From Gnetum montanum (taxonomy: Eukaryota; Streptophyta; Gnetopsida; Gnetales; Gnetaceae): a DNA stretch of 64,000 bases. Location: assembly GCA_015680685.1 (NCBI GenBank), contig MNCI01020717.1:478675-542674 (forward strand), given 5' to 3'. This document shows, piece by piece, positions 1 through 12,991 of this stretch (position 1 is the stretch's first letter; every line of letters starts with the position of its first letter). Below the pieces are notes generated by a model. It saw only the letters and a list, made by a program, of their open reading frames with translations. It was not told the DNA's origin and searched no databases. The translations under genes and the position numbers were made by a program.

Positions 1-480
1 CGTTACTGGGATCACCACACGTAACGCAAGTGCTCGAAGTGGTCGTACTGAGGCACCTATTTAGCCTAAGTGTGATAAGCAGCCGATTCCTTGGCTAGCC
101 GTACACACCCGTGGATGCTTGTAGCCAAGTCATACTTATCACACGTTGTAGCCTAGTGATGAGCAGCTGATTCCTTAACTAGCTGTACACATTGGACTAC
201 TACTGGGATTACCAAGTGTAGATCCTGGAATACGCTACTGGGTTACCAAGCAGTCACAATGCTCATAGTCAAGTCGTACTCACGTGTTGCGACGAGCAGC
301 CGATTCCTTGATTAGCCGTACACATCCGTAGATGCTCGTAATCAAGTCGTACTCGTGCATACTAGGAAAGCAATAAATAACAATGAAATAAAACCATGTA
401 CTGCAAGGTTTATCCAATCAAGTTCATCTTTATTGTTGTACACAACTTGTATTCAGGTTACAAAGTTGATCAAAATAATT
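1..480. mobile_element. LTR fragment, same family as the LTRs at 8647-9607 and 32133-32841
   Basis: The sequence aligns by eye with 8981-9360 and 32474-32650 (shared blocks include the start CGTTACTGGGAT and the late block CTGCAAGGTTTATCCA). The left end is cut by the window. Inside it, a unit of roughly 60-100 bp with the core GCCGATTCCTTGGCTAGCCG recurs near 82, 166 and 299, so the LTR contains a short minisatellite. Similarity fades near 480, where copia-like sequence begins. This is an older, truncated relative of the gag-protease element described at 8647-32841. Confidence 0.8.
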
Positions 481-485
481 ATCAC

Positions 486-3400
486 AAGAATGAACCAAAT
501 TTCCTAGAAAATGAAGTAATCTCAATCATTAAAGATATTATGAGCCAAGATAAAGTAGCCAACGTAGAACACAATACCTAGTACAATGATTCTGGATGTT
601 TTAGACATGTATTAAAAAATTATAACCTATTCCAAACCCTATACACCATAAATGCTAGTGAAGTTACAATGCCTACTAGAGCCATTTATAAGTATAAAGG
701 GAATGGTGATATCCATATGAAAATTATAGAAGAATTAGTGCATATTAAGAATGTGTGCTACACCCTAGCATTGAAAGAACACAATTTACTATCAATGTCT
801 AAACTAGTCAAAGCAGGATAAAATAATTTTTAAACAAGATTCAAGAAAGAATATAAAATATATAATATTGGAAGGTAAATCACAAAAGAAGCCACCAAAG
901 ACAAAAGAAGATAATGGAGTATTTAAGTTGCATCCAATAAGAGAGACTGTCTACTTAGCAACCCATAAAACTTAGGATGAAAATTTGTGCCATATAAACA
1001 AAAGTTATATGTAGAAGTTGTTACAATCTTCCCATGATTTACCATAGCTTAATATAAATCATGGCATATTCTACAAATTATGTTATATTGATAAGTAGAC
1101 TAGAATAAATTATTCATGCTCAAGAAATAAAGTTGTAAGAACCAAGTTAGAGATTATACACTTAGATGTTGGTTCATATGGTAATGTAACTTTGTTAGGA
1201 GAAGCTAAATACTTTGCAACTTACATTGAATATATATTATCAAATTCAAATTAGAAGCTTTTAATACCTGTAGATAATTTAAAGCACTACTAAAAATATA
1301 TGAAGCTACAAAGTGAAAATGGGATAAAATATACAAATAGAGGATTCTAAGAATACCTTCCAAATGAATGAACTATTAATTAAAAAACTATTTTATATTG
1401 TCCAAAATAGACTGGCAGAGCCAAGCACAAGAATTGAACAATTAGTGAAATGGCATAATGTATGTGCTTTCAATTCAAACTAGTTGATGCCTTCTAAATA
1501 GAATCTATACAAACTGCATTCCATATCATTAATAGAAGTTCTACCTTTTTTTAACTTTTTGAATATCCAAATATAGTGTGGAATGGAAGAAAGCCCAACT
1601 TGGGACATTTACGAGTCTTTGGTTGTAGAATATATTATCACATCATAACTCAAACCGAATCAAGCCCAAAAGCAAAAGAATAATATTTTATAGGATATGG
1701 TCTCCATACAAAAGGTTATTGAATTTGGGACCAAGAGAAAGGAAAATTAGTAATTACCATAGATGTGGTGTTTAATGAAGATAAATTATTGGAAGATAAA
1801 TTGATTCATAAAATTCCTATGAATACTAATTATGATGAATACAATGATTAGGATGATGGTCGAAGTCTTACAACTTTTTCAAATCACCATTACACTAAAG
1901 ATGAACAAATTAAACCAACTTCAGAAAATCCTAGTAATTTCAACCCATCTATAAATCATAATCCTCAAGATAATAAAAATAATAATATTAGTGAAGCAGA
2001 TAATTAAAAGCGTTGAAGACTAAGCAAATCTACATATTACTAAACCAAGACTTACAAGAAGTTAGTACAATGAATTGTATCGTAATGATATTATTACCAA
2101 CATTACGATACTTGCTAAAGAAATTCCAAAGATAATTGCTCAATATTTACAATGAACCACTAAAAGCAATTAAGGCTAAAAGTAAAATGATGGAAAAAAA
2201 AAGAGTATGGGAATTAATACCCTATCCAAAATAGAGACAACCTATTAAGAATTAGTGGATCTTTATGAACAAACTAAAAGATGATGAAAGATTGGATAAG
2301 TATAAATCCCAATTTGTTACCAAAGGATTCTCTCAAATTAAGGGAATCAATTATGAAAAGACATTTTTCCCTACTACATTCATGGTGACATTTCAGATAA
2401 TCATTTCCTTGTTTGCTACGCTAAAAAGGAAAATTCATCAAATCATGTCAAATAAGCATTTCAATATGAAGATTTACAGGAAGAAATTTATATGGAACAA
2501 CTGAAGGGGTTCATAAAAGATAAAAAGATGGTATTTAAGTTATGAAAGGCTATTTATGGACTAAAATAAGCATGAAGTGTATGGTACCACAAAATTGATC
2601 AACTATTGATTTATAAAATGTCAAAAGGATAGCAACCTTTATATATTCAAGAAGGAAGCAAATATTCAAATGGTTCTAGCTTTTCGTGTTGATGATATAT
2701 TAGTAGCAAATATGGAAGTGCAAATCATAGAGAAGTTCAAGCATTAGTTATCTATATGATTTGATATCTTCGATCTTGGCCTTGTGTACTATTATCCAAA
2801 AATGGAATTATGATAGAAGTTTGATGAGATAATTTTATCCCAGAATTTGATGAAGTATACAGCTAATTTATTGGAAAAATATAACAATTTGAAATACAAA
2901 AAGTCTAATATTCCAATGACCCATAAATTCAAAATTAGTATTAAAGGAGAAATGATTAACACTACTCAATATTGTCAGGTCATTGGATATTGATAGGTCA
3001 TTGGAGCTCTTATGTATCTTACAAATACAAAACCAGATATACAATATGTTGTAAATTCATTGGTAAAGGCGATGCAAAGGCCAAATTGCCATCATATGCA
3101 AGTAGACTTCTTAACCTTAAGATATAACAAACATATACTAATCCATGGTCTAGTATTTAAAGCAACATCATCAAAAATAATGGAAGTATATACAAATGTA
3201 GAGTACCTTAGTGACACAATAGACAAACATTCCCATACTGGATTCTTGATTCAAGTATATGGAAATCCTGTAAGTTGGAAAAGTAGTAAACAACAAGTTG
3301 TGTCACTATCATCCATAGAAGCTAAATATTGCACATTACATGAGACTATTTAAGATGTAATATGGATTGAGCATCTTCTTACTGAAATCAATATTAATGT

Positions 3401-3650
3401 TTCAAAACTCATTATGATTCTCTACAATAACTAAGTAGCAATTAAAGTTGTTTTGAATCTAATCTATCATGAGAAGAGTAAACACATTGTTATAAGCATC
3501 CACTTTGTTAAATAGAAATATTTGGAGAAAATTCCAAAAAGTTGATGGATTTATGAAAGCTCTTTCTAAACAACCATTTGAAGTATTTTAAGAATATCTC
3601 TCCTTGATGTCATTACCTCATGATCTAAAGTAAGAAGGAGACTATGAAGA
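486..3650 (+). pseudogene. Ty1/copia pol remnant (protease, integrase, RT, RNase H)
   Basis: Conceptual translation with many stops and frameshifts still follows the copia order. A protease-like segment near 590-820 ends in HNLLSMSKLVKAG. An integrase start is near 1140-1230 (LEIIHLDVGSYG). RT is near 2180-2800 (YKSQFVTKGFSQIKGINYEKTF), and RNase H is near 3012-3400 (YLTNTKPDIQYVV, then SWKSSKQQVVSLSSIEAKY). Two short open stretches at 2265-2504 and 3012-3353 are pieces of RT and RNase H, not separate genes. Base composition is very AT-rich and almost every domain is interrupted, so this is an old, dead copy. No 5' LTR is visible. Confidence 0.85.
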
Positions 3651-5226
3651 AATGTGAAGATTATGAAAAGGATTTGATGTTTTGTTTAGAGAAGGCACCC
3701 TCCAACATCTCTATCATCTTTCTTTCACTTCACATTATTCTTGTAAAGAATAAAAGAATCCATTCAAATACAAATTATGAATTAAGAAGGAATGTTAGAT
3801 GATAATTCATATGCTATTTTGATTTGTAAGTTGTTATTGTTATGCTAAGTCAGTCGAGTCGTAAATATGTGTATTATGACTTGTAAAGCATTGTTAACTA
3901 TGAAGTACTATTTATCTATGAGTTAATTCTTGTTATAAGACAAATGATTTGTAAAATTAATTACTATTATGAATTGCTAAGAAATTTTTGTGTTAATTAC
4001 AATGAGTTGTGACCCATTATCATGTTAAAGGTTTTACTAGTACCAAGTCCAAAATGTAAGAAAGAGAAGAAAAAATAAGAAGTTTGAAAGAAATACAGTT
4101 ATTCATAATTGAGAAATAAAATGTTATGACCAATAGATCCAAGAATACAACATTACAAAAGGAATTCATCTAAAGAAAAGAAAATACCTTTGACTATGAA
4201 ATTGTTGTATTAAGACTACGAAGTATTATGAAACCCTACTTTTGAATGATACTATGTTAACTTTAATAATTTTCCTACAAAGACACTTAGCCCAAATTCT
4301 ATAGAGCATCTTCATTCACATTAAAATTTTACATAAGAGAATTTATTTCAATTATATTTTTAATCTTAGGATCATGAAGACTACTTTTATTTGAAGAATA
4401 TGCCTTCTCCAAAGTTTGAAGTTCTTTATCCTTTAATTTATTTGGCTTGTTTTATTTTCATTAGATATGTCCCACCTCATCATAATTAAAGCATTGAACC
4501 TTGGAAGAAATTTCATTCCCTTAATCCATTTACTTCTTGGAGTAGTCTTTCTTGAAATCTTGGCATTCCTTATTCTTGTCTTGTTTCTCATGTGATTCTT
4601 CTTTAGCATTTTTTCTTCTTTGGTTCCGTCTCTTCTTTAGAAGCCTTGGAATCTTGGGACCTTTCATATAGCCATGAATCATCGTTTTATCCTTAAGAAC
4701 TAATTATAAATTTTGATCCAATGTTTAAGGCTCATAAAATATAAGCTCTTGTTGATGCTCCCCTTTTAAATCACCTATAAAGTTAGATGCATGTTCATAC
4801 TCATCTCAATGAATCTTTACAAAAGTCCATGTATTATCCTTTAAAACTTTTATCAATATTGTCTCAAATACTTAAGCCTTGAAATGACTTCTTTCCTATG
4901 CTGGGTCTTCTTAAATCTTTACTTAAATATGAATTGCATGAGAGATCAATCCTTTATAGAAGCATTGTTGCTCACAAGGTATGCATTACTCTCTTTTTAC
5001 TACCATACTTATGCCACACCTTCAAGCTTTGTTTTAGCATATAAAAATTTTTTTATAATCTTCTATGTGATGGACTAATCCAATTTTAGGTTAAAAATAA
5101 ATGATATATTAAAAGATAAAAGTATAAAATGTGTTATGTAATAACTAGCCTTAATAAAAGGGTAAAACATTTATAATTAAGTAACTAATTATAAGTCAAG
5201 GGGTTCAACTCTACCCTTAGATATCT
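3651..5226. other. Copia 3' end, probable LTR start, and anciently decayed sequence
   Basis: A purine tract (AAGAAGGAA) ends just before TGTTAGATGATAATTC at 3793, the usual arrangement of a copia polypurine tract and 3' LTR start. I cannot place the LTR end. On the minus strand around 5000-4400 there are traces of a retrotransposon gag, including VQCFNYDEVGHI at about 4495-4450, which resembles a CCHC knuckle with its second Cys lost. No other genes are seen in this AT-rich stretch. Confidence 0.4.
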
Positions 5227-8161
5227 TGTAATATCCTCCTTCTTAGCCTTAGGTTAAAAAGCATTACATTGGATAGAGAACCCCTAAATGAATGATTGAT
5301 CATGGTAAGAGATAACTAAAGATTAAAATGATCTAATGTAATGATAAAAAACCAAAAGAAAAATACAACGATACCATGACCAAACAAAGGAAATAAATTA
5401 ATAATGAAGGATTATACGATATAAATAGATAATAAAAATAGTAGTAAACTAAAAACTATAACTAAAATTGACAATAAAGCATATAATTCTAAAAATGATG
5501 CATGGCCATAAAAATCTAGTAGCATCAAATATGTTTACCAGTACATAAAAATATCCAAGATTTATATACATAATTCATGACAAAGAAATAAACTAATACA
5601 CATATAGAAATATCATAACATGCAAAAGAGAGAATAATCTAAAAGCTAGAAATTAAACATGCATAATATTCAAAAATCAACAACAAATGTCAAGAGATAT
5701 CCTTACTCCACATAGTTCTAATGACTTGAAAATAAAAGAGAGAGTTAGTAAATACTAAGTGAGAAACCTTGGCATCTCATCTAGTTGATCCAAGGGCAAG
5801 TCTCATGGTGGACTAGGTGAAGGGATGCTACCCTATAACACATCAATAAAGCATAAACACAATGAACATCATGAATCACATGTCATACATAGATCTAGAT
5901 ATAAACAAACAACTAACCAAACTAAATTGTCCACTCCAACCCATCAATACATAGACACTAGCACACATTGCACTTAATTTCAAATGTATAAATTTTTGTC
6001 ATGAGTACTTAACCAAACCAAACTATCCAACAAAACAAATGCCAAACTACCATGCATATGGATTTATTATTTAGTCTCAAATCAAACTACTAGTGTTAGA
6101 GGCATCACCTAGGACTCACCTCTAATATTTTAGAGAGATTGAGCAAAAGGACCAATAAGCCATGGATCACTCTCTCTTGCAAGATGGGGAATACAATAAG
6201 AGCCATATTTATGCATCCCAATGGAGATTTAATCCTAAGAATTTCTCGGAAGTCCATCTCGAACTAGTCATACAACTCAGTGCTAGCTCCTAACAAACAA
6301 CAAACATTTGAGCATTCAAACATGTACAAACCAAACATTGCTGGTGAAGGGATGTAATAGGTAGACCAACAAGTCCAAATAATTGAAAACTTCATCATAA
6401 TCTAACAAGAAACTATAAGGTAAAATCCAACAATCTAACATATTTTAGACTAACCAAATAGACTTGAATAACATTCAAAGGTATCAAAACCTATCAAACT
6501 GAGCTCGAATAGCCAAACAAACCTAGAACTAGCAAAATCATGAGATCATAACCTCACCATGACCCATGGTGTTAGAGCACGACTCATGGTTTACTTAGAA
6601 AAATCATTCGCAAAAACTATAGCAAATCTAGCTCATCCATGACTCAACTACAACTTGACCATGACTCATGGTGAAGGATCATGACTATACCATGACTCGT
6701 GGTTGGCAAGAAATCACTCAAAATGTCTTAAAATGGTAAAAATGACTTAAAAATAATTGATCACAACTTTACCATGACTCATGGTAGAAGACCGCAACTC
6801 ATGAGATTATTAGTTTCTAAGAAACAGATATTTAAAATGCAAAGGATGAAATTTAGATAGACCATGACCTCAACACGACTTGTAGTAGGAAACCATGACT
6901 TAGCTACAACCCATGGTCAATACTGATAGTCTCTCCACAACTCATGGTTGGGCCACAATTTTAGTGCAAAAACTAAAGAATATAAAAATTGACATGAAAT
7001 AACTTTCAAACAATCTCAAACTCAAAGGGAACTTTGGCAACTAGACAACAATGGTATAGAGAATAATAATGAGTCTCCAAATTAAGTGAAATGGTTGTAA
7101 TTACTCAAGGTATGATAAACCCAAATAAAAATTAGAAAAACTTAGAAAATATTTAAAAACTCAAAATTTGGCAAAGCAAACAAAACCCACTTAGGTCGAA
7201 TGTAAGATAATTCTATCAAATGCAGGGTCCACACATAATACCCAAGCTTGAAATAGCTAAATCATGAAAATTCTTACAAATCCCAAGTTTCCTAAAATCA
7301 TCAAAATAATAAAATCTTAGTAGAACAATATATGTAACTATAACATAAACATCCAATGAATCTAGATGTACAAATCAATATTCATCATGAATAATAAATT
7401 CATATTAATCATATAGTTTTAGCCAAAACCCATTCATGTCAAAATGCACAAAACTTGAGAACCAAAATAAAATATAAGAAAATCTCATAACATGTTACTC
7501 AAATAACTAAAAGCAGAAATCTAAATTGCATATGCTCGAACTCAACCACACATACACAACGTTATCCAGATTAACTAGTAAAGCTTCACAACATCACCAT
7601 AAGTCTCCAATCTAGCAGTGCTTCGACATCCAAGTAAAATGGATGAGAAAGTGCTCAAAAAAATGGAGTGTAGGGTTTTTAATAAAAAAAAATATCAAAG
7701 TCTCAAATGTAGCAACCCTAACCCTATTTCCAAACATTAAAACCTCGAATAAGAAACTACCACCAAACCTCACTCAACTCACATAAGCATGCCAAAGGCC
7801 AACAAAATCATGTCATAACTCTAGTTATTAAAATAACACATACTAAAAAATTACTTTAATTATAAAAATACCACACACAAATTTAATCATGTCATCACAT
7901 CATACATGCCTCATCAATAGTCATCCTAAAAAAGCCTATCAAACTCATCCACTATCTTAGTGGACATGAATTGAATAGTAATAATTATGCATAAAATCAA
8001 ATATACATGAGCATAAAAATACAATACTAGAAATCCAACTACCTAATATGCATACTCCAACTATAACTAAAAAGCACAATACATCATTCAAAAGCATCTA
8101 GGAGCACATGAGTGTAAGGTGAGAATACTAACTTAGGCAATTAAAAATATAAGTTATTACA
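5227..8161 (-). repeat. 3' LTR of the Tekay/Del element
   Basis: Read on the minus strand, the LTR begins TGTAATAAC at 8161, directly after a purine-rich tract (8174-8162). It ends in GGATATTACA at 5227, so the ends TGTAATA and TATTACA form the expected short inverted repeats. The length of about 2.9 kb fits the long LTRs of Del/Tekay chromoviruses. It contains no gene. Between about 6540 and 6960 the word CATGACTCATGG recurs about a dozen times in variants. The boundaries are by eye and the partner 5' LTR is not in the window. Confidence 0.6.
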
Positions 8162-8646
8162 TCCTTTCTTCCCTAAGAATATTTCTCCTAGAAGATCTTA
8201 GCATAGGATGAACACATATTAGACTCATGCTCCTTAAGTTGATTCTTGAGAGCCATGACAACTTCACAAGAATTTAATCATAGGATTTATCTTGTTGTGT
8301 AATCAATTCTCCATCTAATTCATGATTCTAACAAGGTGTTCCACATGAGAAACATTAGCTTGAAGTAGTACTTCAGTTCAATCAACAACATAGATGTTAT
8401 CAGAAACATTACTATGAAGCATGAACACATAAAAATCACCTTGTATGCTTGAAATTTGACAAGGTAAATTCACGTGATACATCACCTCTCCTATGTACTA
8501 AAGAACATCAAATGATCCAATGTAGTAAGATGTAAGTTTCTCTTTTCAATTGAAATGCATCATGCCTTTCAATGAAGAGACACAAATGAACATCTTATCA
8601 TCAACTATGAACATCAAAGGCCTTCTCTTGTGATTTGCGTAACTAG
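8162..8646 (-). pseudogene. Tekay/Del integrase C-terminal part (downstream piece of split pol)
   Basis: The minus-strand translation follows the end of a chromovirus integrase: SYA-like start, RRPLMFIVDDKMFI, SSLKGMMHF, then YYIGSFDVL and IGEVMYHVNLP, matching the family pattern of a basic stretch, a KGV-R-F block, a YIGPFEIL block and a V-Y-L-LP block. Stops interrupt it. The piece is cut at 8646 by the insertion of the element at 8647-32841. The upstream continuation lies at 32842-34470 on the same strand, and the 5-bp sequence ACTAG occurs on both sides. Confidence 0.8.
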
Positions 8647-9607
8647 TGATGAGTGGTCAGGTACCCCTACACTCAACCATACGAAATGAGCATAGCACGC
8701 GCGATCTGGTTGAACTCTGCAAACTAAATGCCTAAATGCCCCATGGAACACTTGGGGTTAATCGTTCGTTGTCTTCCCAAACTTACTTGTTGTTGTCACA
8801 GTGTATGGTTCAGTAAGTCCGAGGTATATGATTTTTTTGGTATTTTACGATTTATCTCCTATGCTAAACGGTGAAGGGTGGAGAAACTAAAACTAACTCT
8901 AACTACAGCACTAAGTCCTAACGTCAACATCCGTTCCCACTTGCCCTACACACCCTGAACTGTGCAACTGTGGCTACCAAACGCTAATCGTTATTGGGAT
9001 TACCACACGTAACGCACGTGCTCGAAGCAGTCGTACTGAGGCACTTAACTAACCTAAGTGTGACAAGTAGCCAATTCCTTGACTAGTCGTACACATCCGT
9101 AGATGCTCGTAATCAAGTTGTATTTGTCCCACGTTCTAGGAAGAAAGGGTGAGAGAATCTAATCGTGATGAGTAGCTGATTCCTTGGCTAGCCGTACATG
9201 TTCGTCAATGCTTGTAACCAAGTCATACTCATGCTGTGTCACTAGGAAAGTGATAAATAACATTAATTAAACCTATCCATGCACTGCAAGGTTTATCCAC
9301 ATAGCTCATCTTTATTGCCGTACACAACTTGCGTTCAGGTACAAAGCTGCTCGAATAAAGAACCGTTCACTTGGGGGACTCCTACTGCTGGCACATGGAA
9401 AATATTCTATCTCTGGGGTGATCAATCAGCCAGAGCTTCGCTACTTTACACCTAGGATGTCAAATGAGGGGAGTGCCGCCTCTTATTTATAGATTTGGCG
9501 ATGGACCACGATATCGCGTACGCGATATCACAGGGAAGGACGTGATATCGCGTACGCGATATCGCAGGGGATGCGATATCGTGGCTTATGCAATTCGCGT
9601 CTCATCA
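8647..9607 (-). repeat. 3' LTR of the gag-protease element
   Basis: 961 bp, from TGATGAGTGG to GTCTCATCA. A minus-strand TATA box (TATAAATA) lies at 9491-9484. Two copies of a minisatellite unit are at about 9065-9240. Two perfect 20-bp palindromes GATATCGCGTACGCGATATC are at 9510-9529 and 9544-9563, followed by a half-copy near 9573. The partner LTR lacks most of the palindrome block and the minisatellite. Confidence 0.9.
9484..9491 (-). promoter_or_regulatory. TATA box in LTR of the gag-protease element
   Basis: TATAAATA on the minus strand. It is conserved in the right LTR near 32796-32789 and lies about 120 bp from the LTR end, so it would drive transcription into the element on the minus strand. 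Confidence 0.5.
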
Positions 9608-9617
9608 TACCCCCATA
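9608..9617 (-). other. Polypurine tract of the gag-protease element
   Basis: TATGGGGGTA read on the minus strand, directly before the 3' LTR start TGATGAGACG. This is the expected priming site for plus-strand DNA synthesis and fixes the element's orientation. Confidence 0.75.
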
Positions 9618-11715
9618 ACTGAATGAAAACTCGTCCTCGAGTTCTTTACAATAATATCAGGTAGGTATGGGATTATTGAGGGGAATGGAACTAATGGAAT
9701 GACATGTGAACGGTTCATTATTACAAAACTTGACCAGACTAGTGTTCATGACACCAAGGGTGAACACCTTATTACAATGACATCAGGCCACACTTGGCAG
9801 CTAAGAGAAAAGAGGAGAGAGAATAGAATAGAAGAAGAGAGAAGAGTCTTGCTGCTACCAACACCTAGATTGCGCCTTCCGTTGTCCATCCGTAAGCGCA
9901 TTATCCATTCTACTCCTTGCATAGCTGCTTCAGCGCTGCTCCATTCCAAGTGATTGCTCCGAATCCATTCCTTTGTTGTATGATTGCCATCTGCACACAC
10001 AACACAATCATATATTAGCAAGGGTAAGTGAATCATTAAGGAATTAATACCTTGCTTCAGTGTAAGTCCATTGGCTAGGTTGTGGTATGGCTGATATGGA
10101 TCTGGGAAAATGTAAATGATGACTACCAAAGGTGTAGGGGTTAGGAAGAGAAATGAAAAAATTCCGGGCTTAAGAGAAAAATCAAAAAATCAGGCCCCAT
10201 ACCCCCATGACTAATCGCGAACCTCCTATAGCGTTAGAATGGAGAAAGAAAAGTAGTAAGAAAGATAGGGAAAAAGGGACAACTATGGCATCAATGAAGT
10301 GGATGTCAAGATGGAAATGAACAAAATAATAATTAATTGCAAAATGTTAAGGAAAAGAAGTTAACTAATGCTCCAAATAGGAATGTCAATGGGTCCTCCC
10401 CAAAGCAGGCTCATGCCCTTAATGCCCTGACAATCCCACATTCAAAGAGTCCGTAGGCTCTGGGACTGTCCTTTGGAACAAGAGTTAAAGTCTTAACCGC
10501 TAGAATTTACCAAAAAGAAAACAAAGCATCAACCAAAATATATACACTAATCATACAACTGGCAATGAGGTGAACAATGGAGAGAAAGATGGAGAGAAGA
10601 GAAGTGGAATGGAATCCCAAGAACAAGGTGGTGTACAACCCCTTGTGTGTTTTATGGTTAATGCGACTTGGCGAATCTCATTCCAACTCCGAGCTCAAAC
10701 CAACCACTGCCAGTGACTTCGCATCAATGCATTTGGTTAAACCATCCACTTGGATAACGAGGATGCATCTTCAAAGAGCCACCACCATTCCGATGAAACA
10801 AGGGAGAAAATGAAAAGCGAGAAGGGCCTTAGTTAGAGGGAACACTTTGGTTCCATAACCAGTGCTTGCAGCCCAAATTTTATTTCGTCTAAGGGGTGTG
10901 CTTTGAATTCTCACTTGGGTTTTTTTTATTGTTTTGTGTTTTTATGCATGGGGACCACACCATGCAAAGACTTCTTATTTTTATTGTCTCAGCTTCTGAA
11001 AATTGGGTAACATCGGAATGGTAAGAAAACTCAAGAAGAAAACATCCAAGAACCCATGAGAATGATCAACACAAAAGCATCAAGTGCCCTTGAAATCACA
11101 CCCTTTGCAATGCTTGAGTCCTTCCTTATTTTGAGAATTGCCCAGTCACTGGTTCATTAAAGTTCTTAGTGGAAGGGAACTGTACATTTCCAAGCCAAGA
11201 GAAACCATAGACTTTGGTGGATGGATGGATGAAGTGATCTCATTGCCTGCCATATCAAAAGAAACATGCCGTAGTATCAACAATGTAACTTAAAGGTAAA
11301 ACCCAAACATTAGCAATCAATGTGAAAATAGTTCATCCCATCAGCCTGAACACTTATTGGATGACGAACTTACATGGTGGATACACACACACACACAAAC
11401 AAAAAATAGAAAAGTACAACGATGTTGTAAAACAAAAACAAGAAAAGTTAAAGAAAGTTGTAAAACAAAAATTAGAAAAGTTAAAGAAATTTATAAAACA
11501 AAATTGTGTAAAACAAAAACGTTGTAAAAAAAAACTAAAAAAGAACTGAGGGCCCCATATGGTTAGCATAGGTGGCCATCTCCCCCATGACTGAGTTGTA
11601 AGGGAGAGATCCGAAATAGTGAGCACCTATTTGAATTTCTAAGAAGTGCCCAACTTCTCCCAATTGATGATCTTAAGTTGAGGGGTGGAAGTTGGCGACG
11701 CTCACGTTCCAATGC
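9618..11715. other. Non-coding interior of the gag-protease element
   Basis: In an autonomous gypsy element RT, RNase H and integrase would lie here. I see none on either strand. The stretch has a purine-rich block near 9800-9845 and an A-rich tandem duplication of 33 bp at about 11423-11488 (core AGAAAAGTTAAAGAAA). Open stretches here look like chance. Confidence 0.6.
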
Positions 11716-11894
11716 NNNNNNNNNNNNNNNNNNNNNNNNNNNNNNNNNNNNNNNNNNNNNNNNNNNNNNNNNNNNNNNNNNNNNNNNNNNNNNNNNNNNN
11801 NNNNNNNNNNNNNNNNNNNNNNNNNNNNNNNNNNNNNNNNNNNNNNNNNNNNNNNNNNNNNNNNNNNNNNNNNNNNNNNNNNNNNNNNNNNNNN
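11716..11894. other. Assembly gap (179 N)
   Basis: A run of N interrupts the protease region of the gag-protease element, so the protease C-terminus cannot be read. Confidence 1.
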
Positions 11895-12986
11895 TTAACT
11901 TCGATAACCAGAAAGTCAGCTGGGTAGAACCAACCACACACAGTGGTAATAACATCCTCCACCAATCCTAAGGGAATGGTGATGGACTGGTCTGCCAACT
12001 CTAGTTGGATGTTACTCTTCTTAAGTTGTGGCAGGTTCCAGGCGTGATACATCTCTTGTGAAATTAAGTTAACTCCGGAATCTAAGTCAAGAAGAGCTCG
12101 ATGTGGTGCATTTCCAGTGATTTGCAAATAAATAAAGGGACTCCCAGGGTCAGTTAGTTTCCTGGGAAGGTGGCTTATCTTGTTCCAGTCAGTTACAGTA
12201 TGTGTTAACATAACCGTATGCGTTATGCTCTTTTGGACTGAAGGGTTCTCCGAAGTGTTAGTGGTTAGAGGCTTATACATGTACCCATCCGCTTTTTGTT
12301 GCGAGAGTTTGTCTGGGCTCCTAGTTCTAAAAAAAGATCTCTTCTTTGTACAGTTGTTGTTAGAACTAGCACCCGGTTGGATATTTACATGCTAAATATT
12401 TACAGCTCTCGCGGCGTTACGTTGCTGCGGTTGGGTAGGCAATTCCCCCTGCATTGTTGGCACAGGTTGTATGGGAACTACAGGTGGAAGAGGTGCAGGT
12501 GGAGTTAGAGGATGGACTGAGTGTGGGATGTCTCCCGGAGGAGAAGGAGTCCTTCTGAAGTACTCCTGAGCTTGGTAGTGACATTGGGGGGTAGTGTGAT
12601 CCATAGAGTCACCTGGAGAAACTGGCTGCTGCACATAATAACCGTAAGAATCAAGCTATCGGTAAGGGCATTGATGTGTTGGCAGTGGCATCCCCCATGA
12701 CTGTGGGTATTGCCACTGCTGGTGTTGTCCAATGGGCTGTGGAGGCATTCCACTTGGATAATATGTTAACGGTTGGTGGAACTGCCTTGGGTTACATTGT
12801 AGATAAGGTAACCTTCAGGGTGTTTGCCGTTGATTAAGTCTTGGATTTAATGCATACATCCCAGACTCTTGCAGATGTGAGATAATTGGGCAACATCCCT
12901 TAGGATGGTCATAGTAGCAGACCTCACATCCACTATCATTGTCTGAATCAGAATTTACAGCCTCATCGGAGATAGGAATTTTCCCT
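11895..12986 (-). pseudogene. Gag C-terminal part and aspartic protease of the gag-protease element
   Basis: Minus-strand translation with a few stops. A zinc-knuckle-like CEVCYYDHPKGC lies near 12935-12900. A Pro/Gln-rich linker follows near 12700-12400. The retroviral-type aspartic protease starts near 12160: RALLDLDSGVNLISQEMY corresponds to the D-S/T-G active-site loop, with the first Gly position changed, and LELADQSITIPLGLVEDV is the family's second conserved block. The domain runs into the assembly gap. The N-terminal gag lies on the far side of Tat element A, at 31990-30245. Confidence 0.75.
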
Positions 12987-12991
12987 TTACC

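Noticed and set aside
9746-10129. Open frame of 127 codons in the interior of the gag-protease element
   Set aside because: No recognisable domain. It lies in a low-complexity purine-rich stretch and has no partner frame in other elements.
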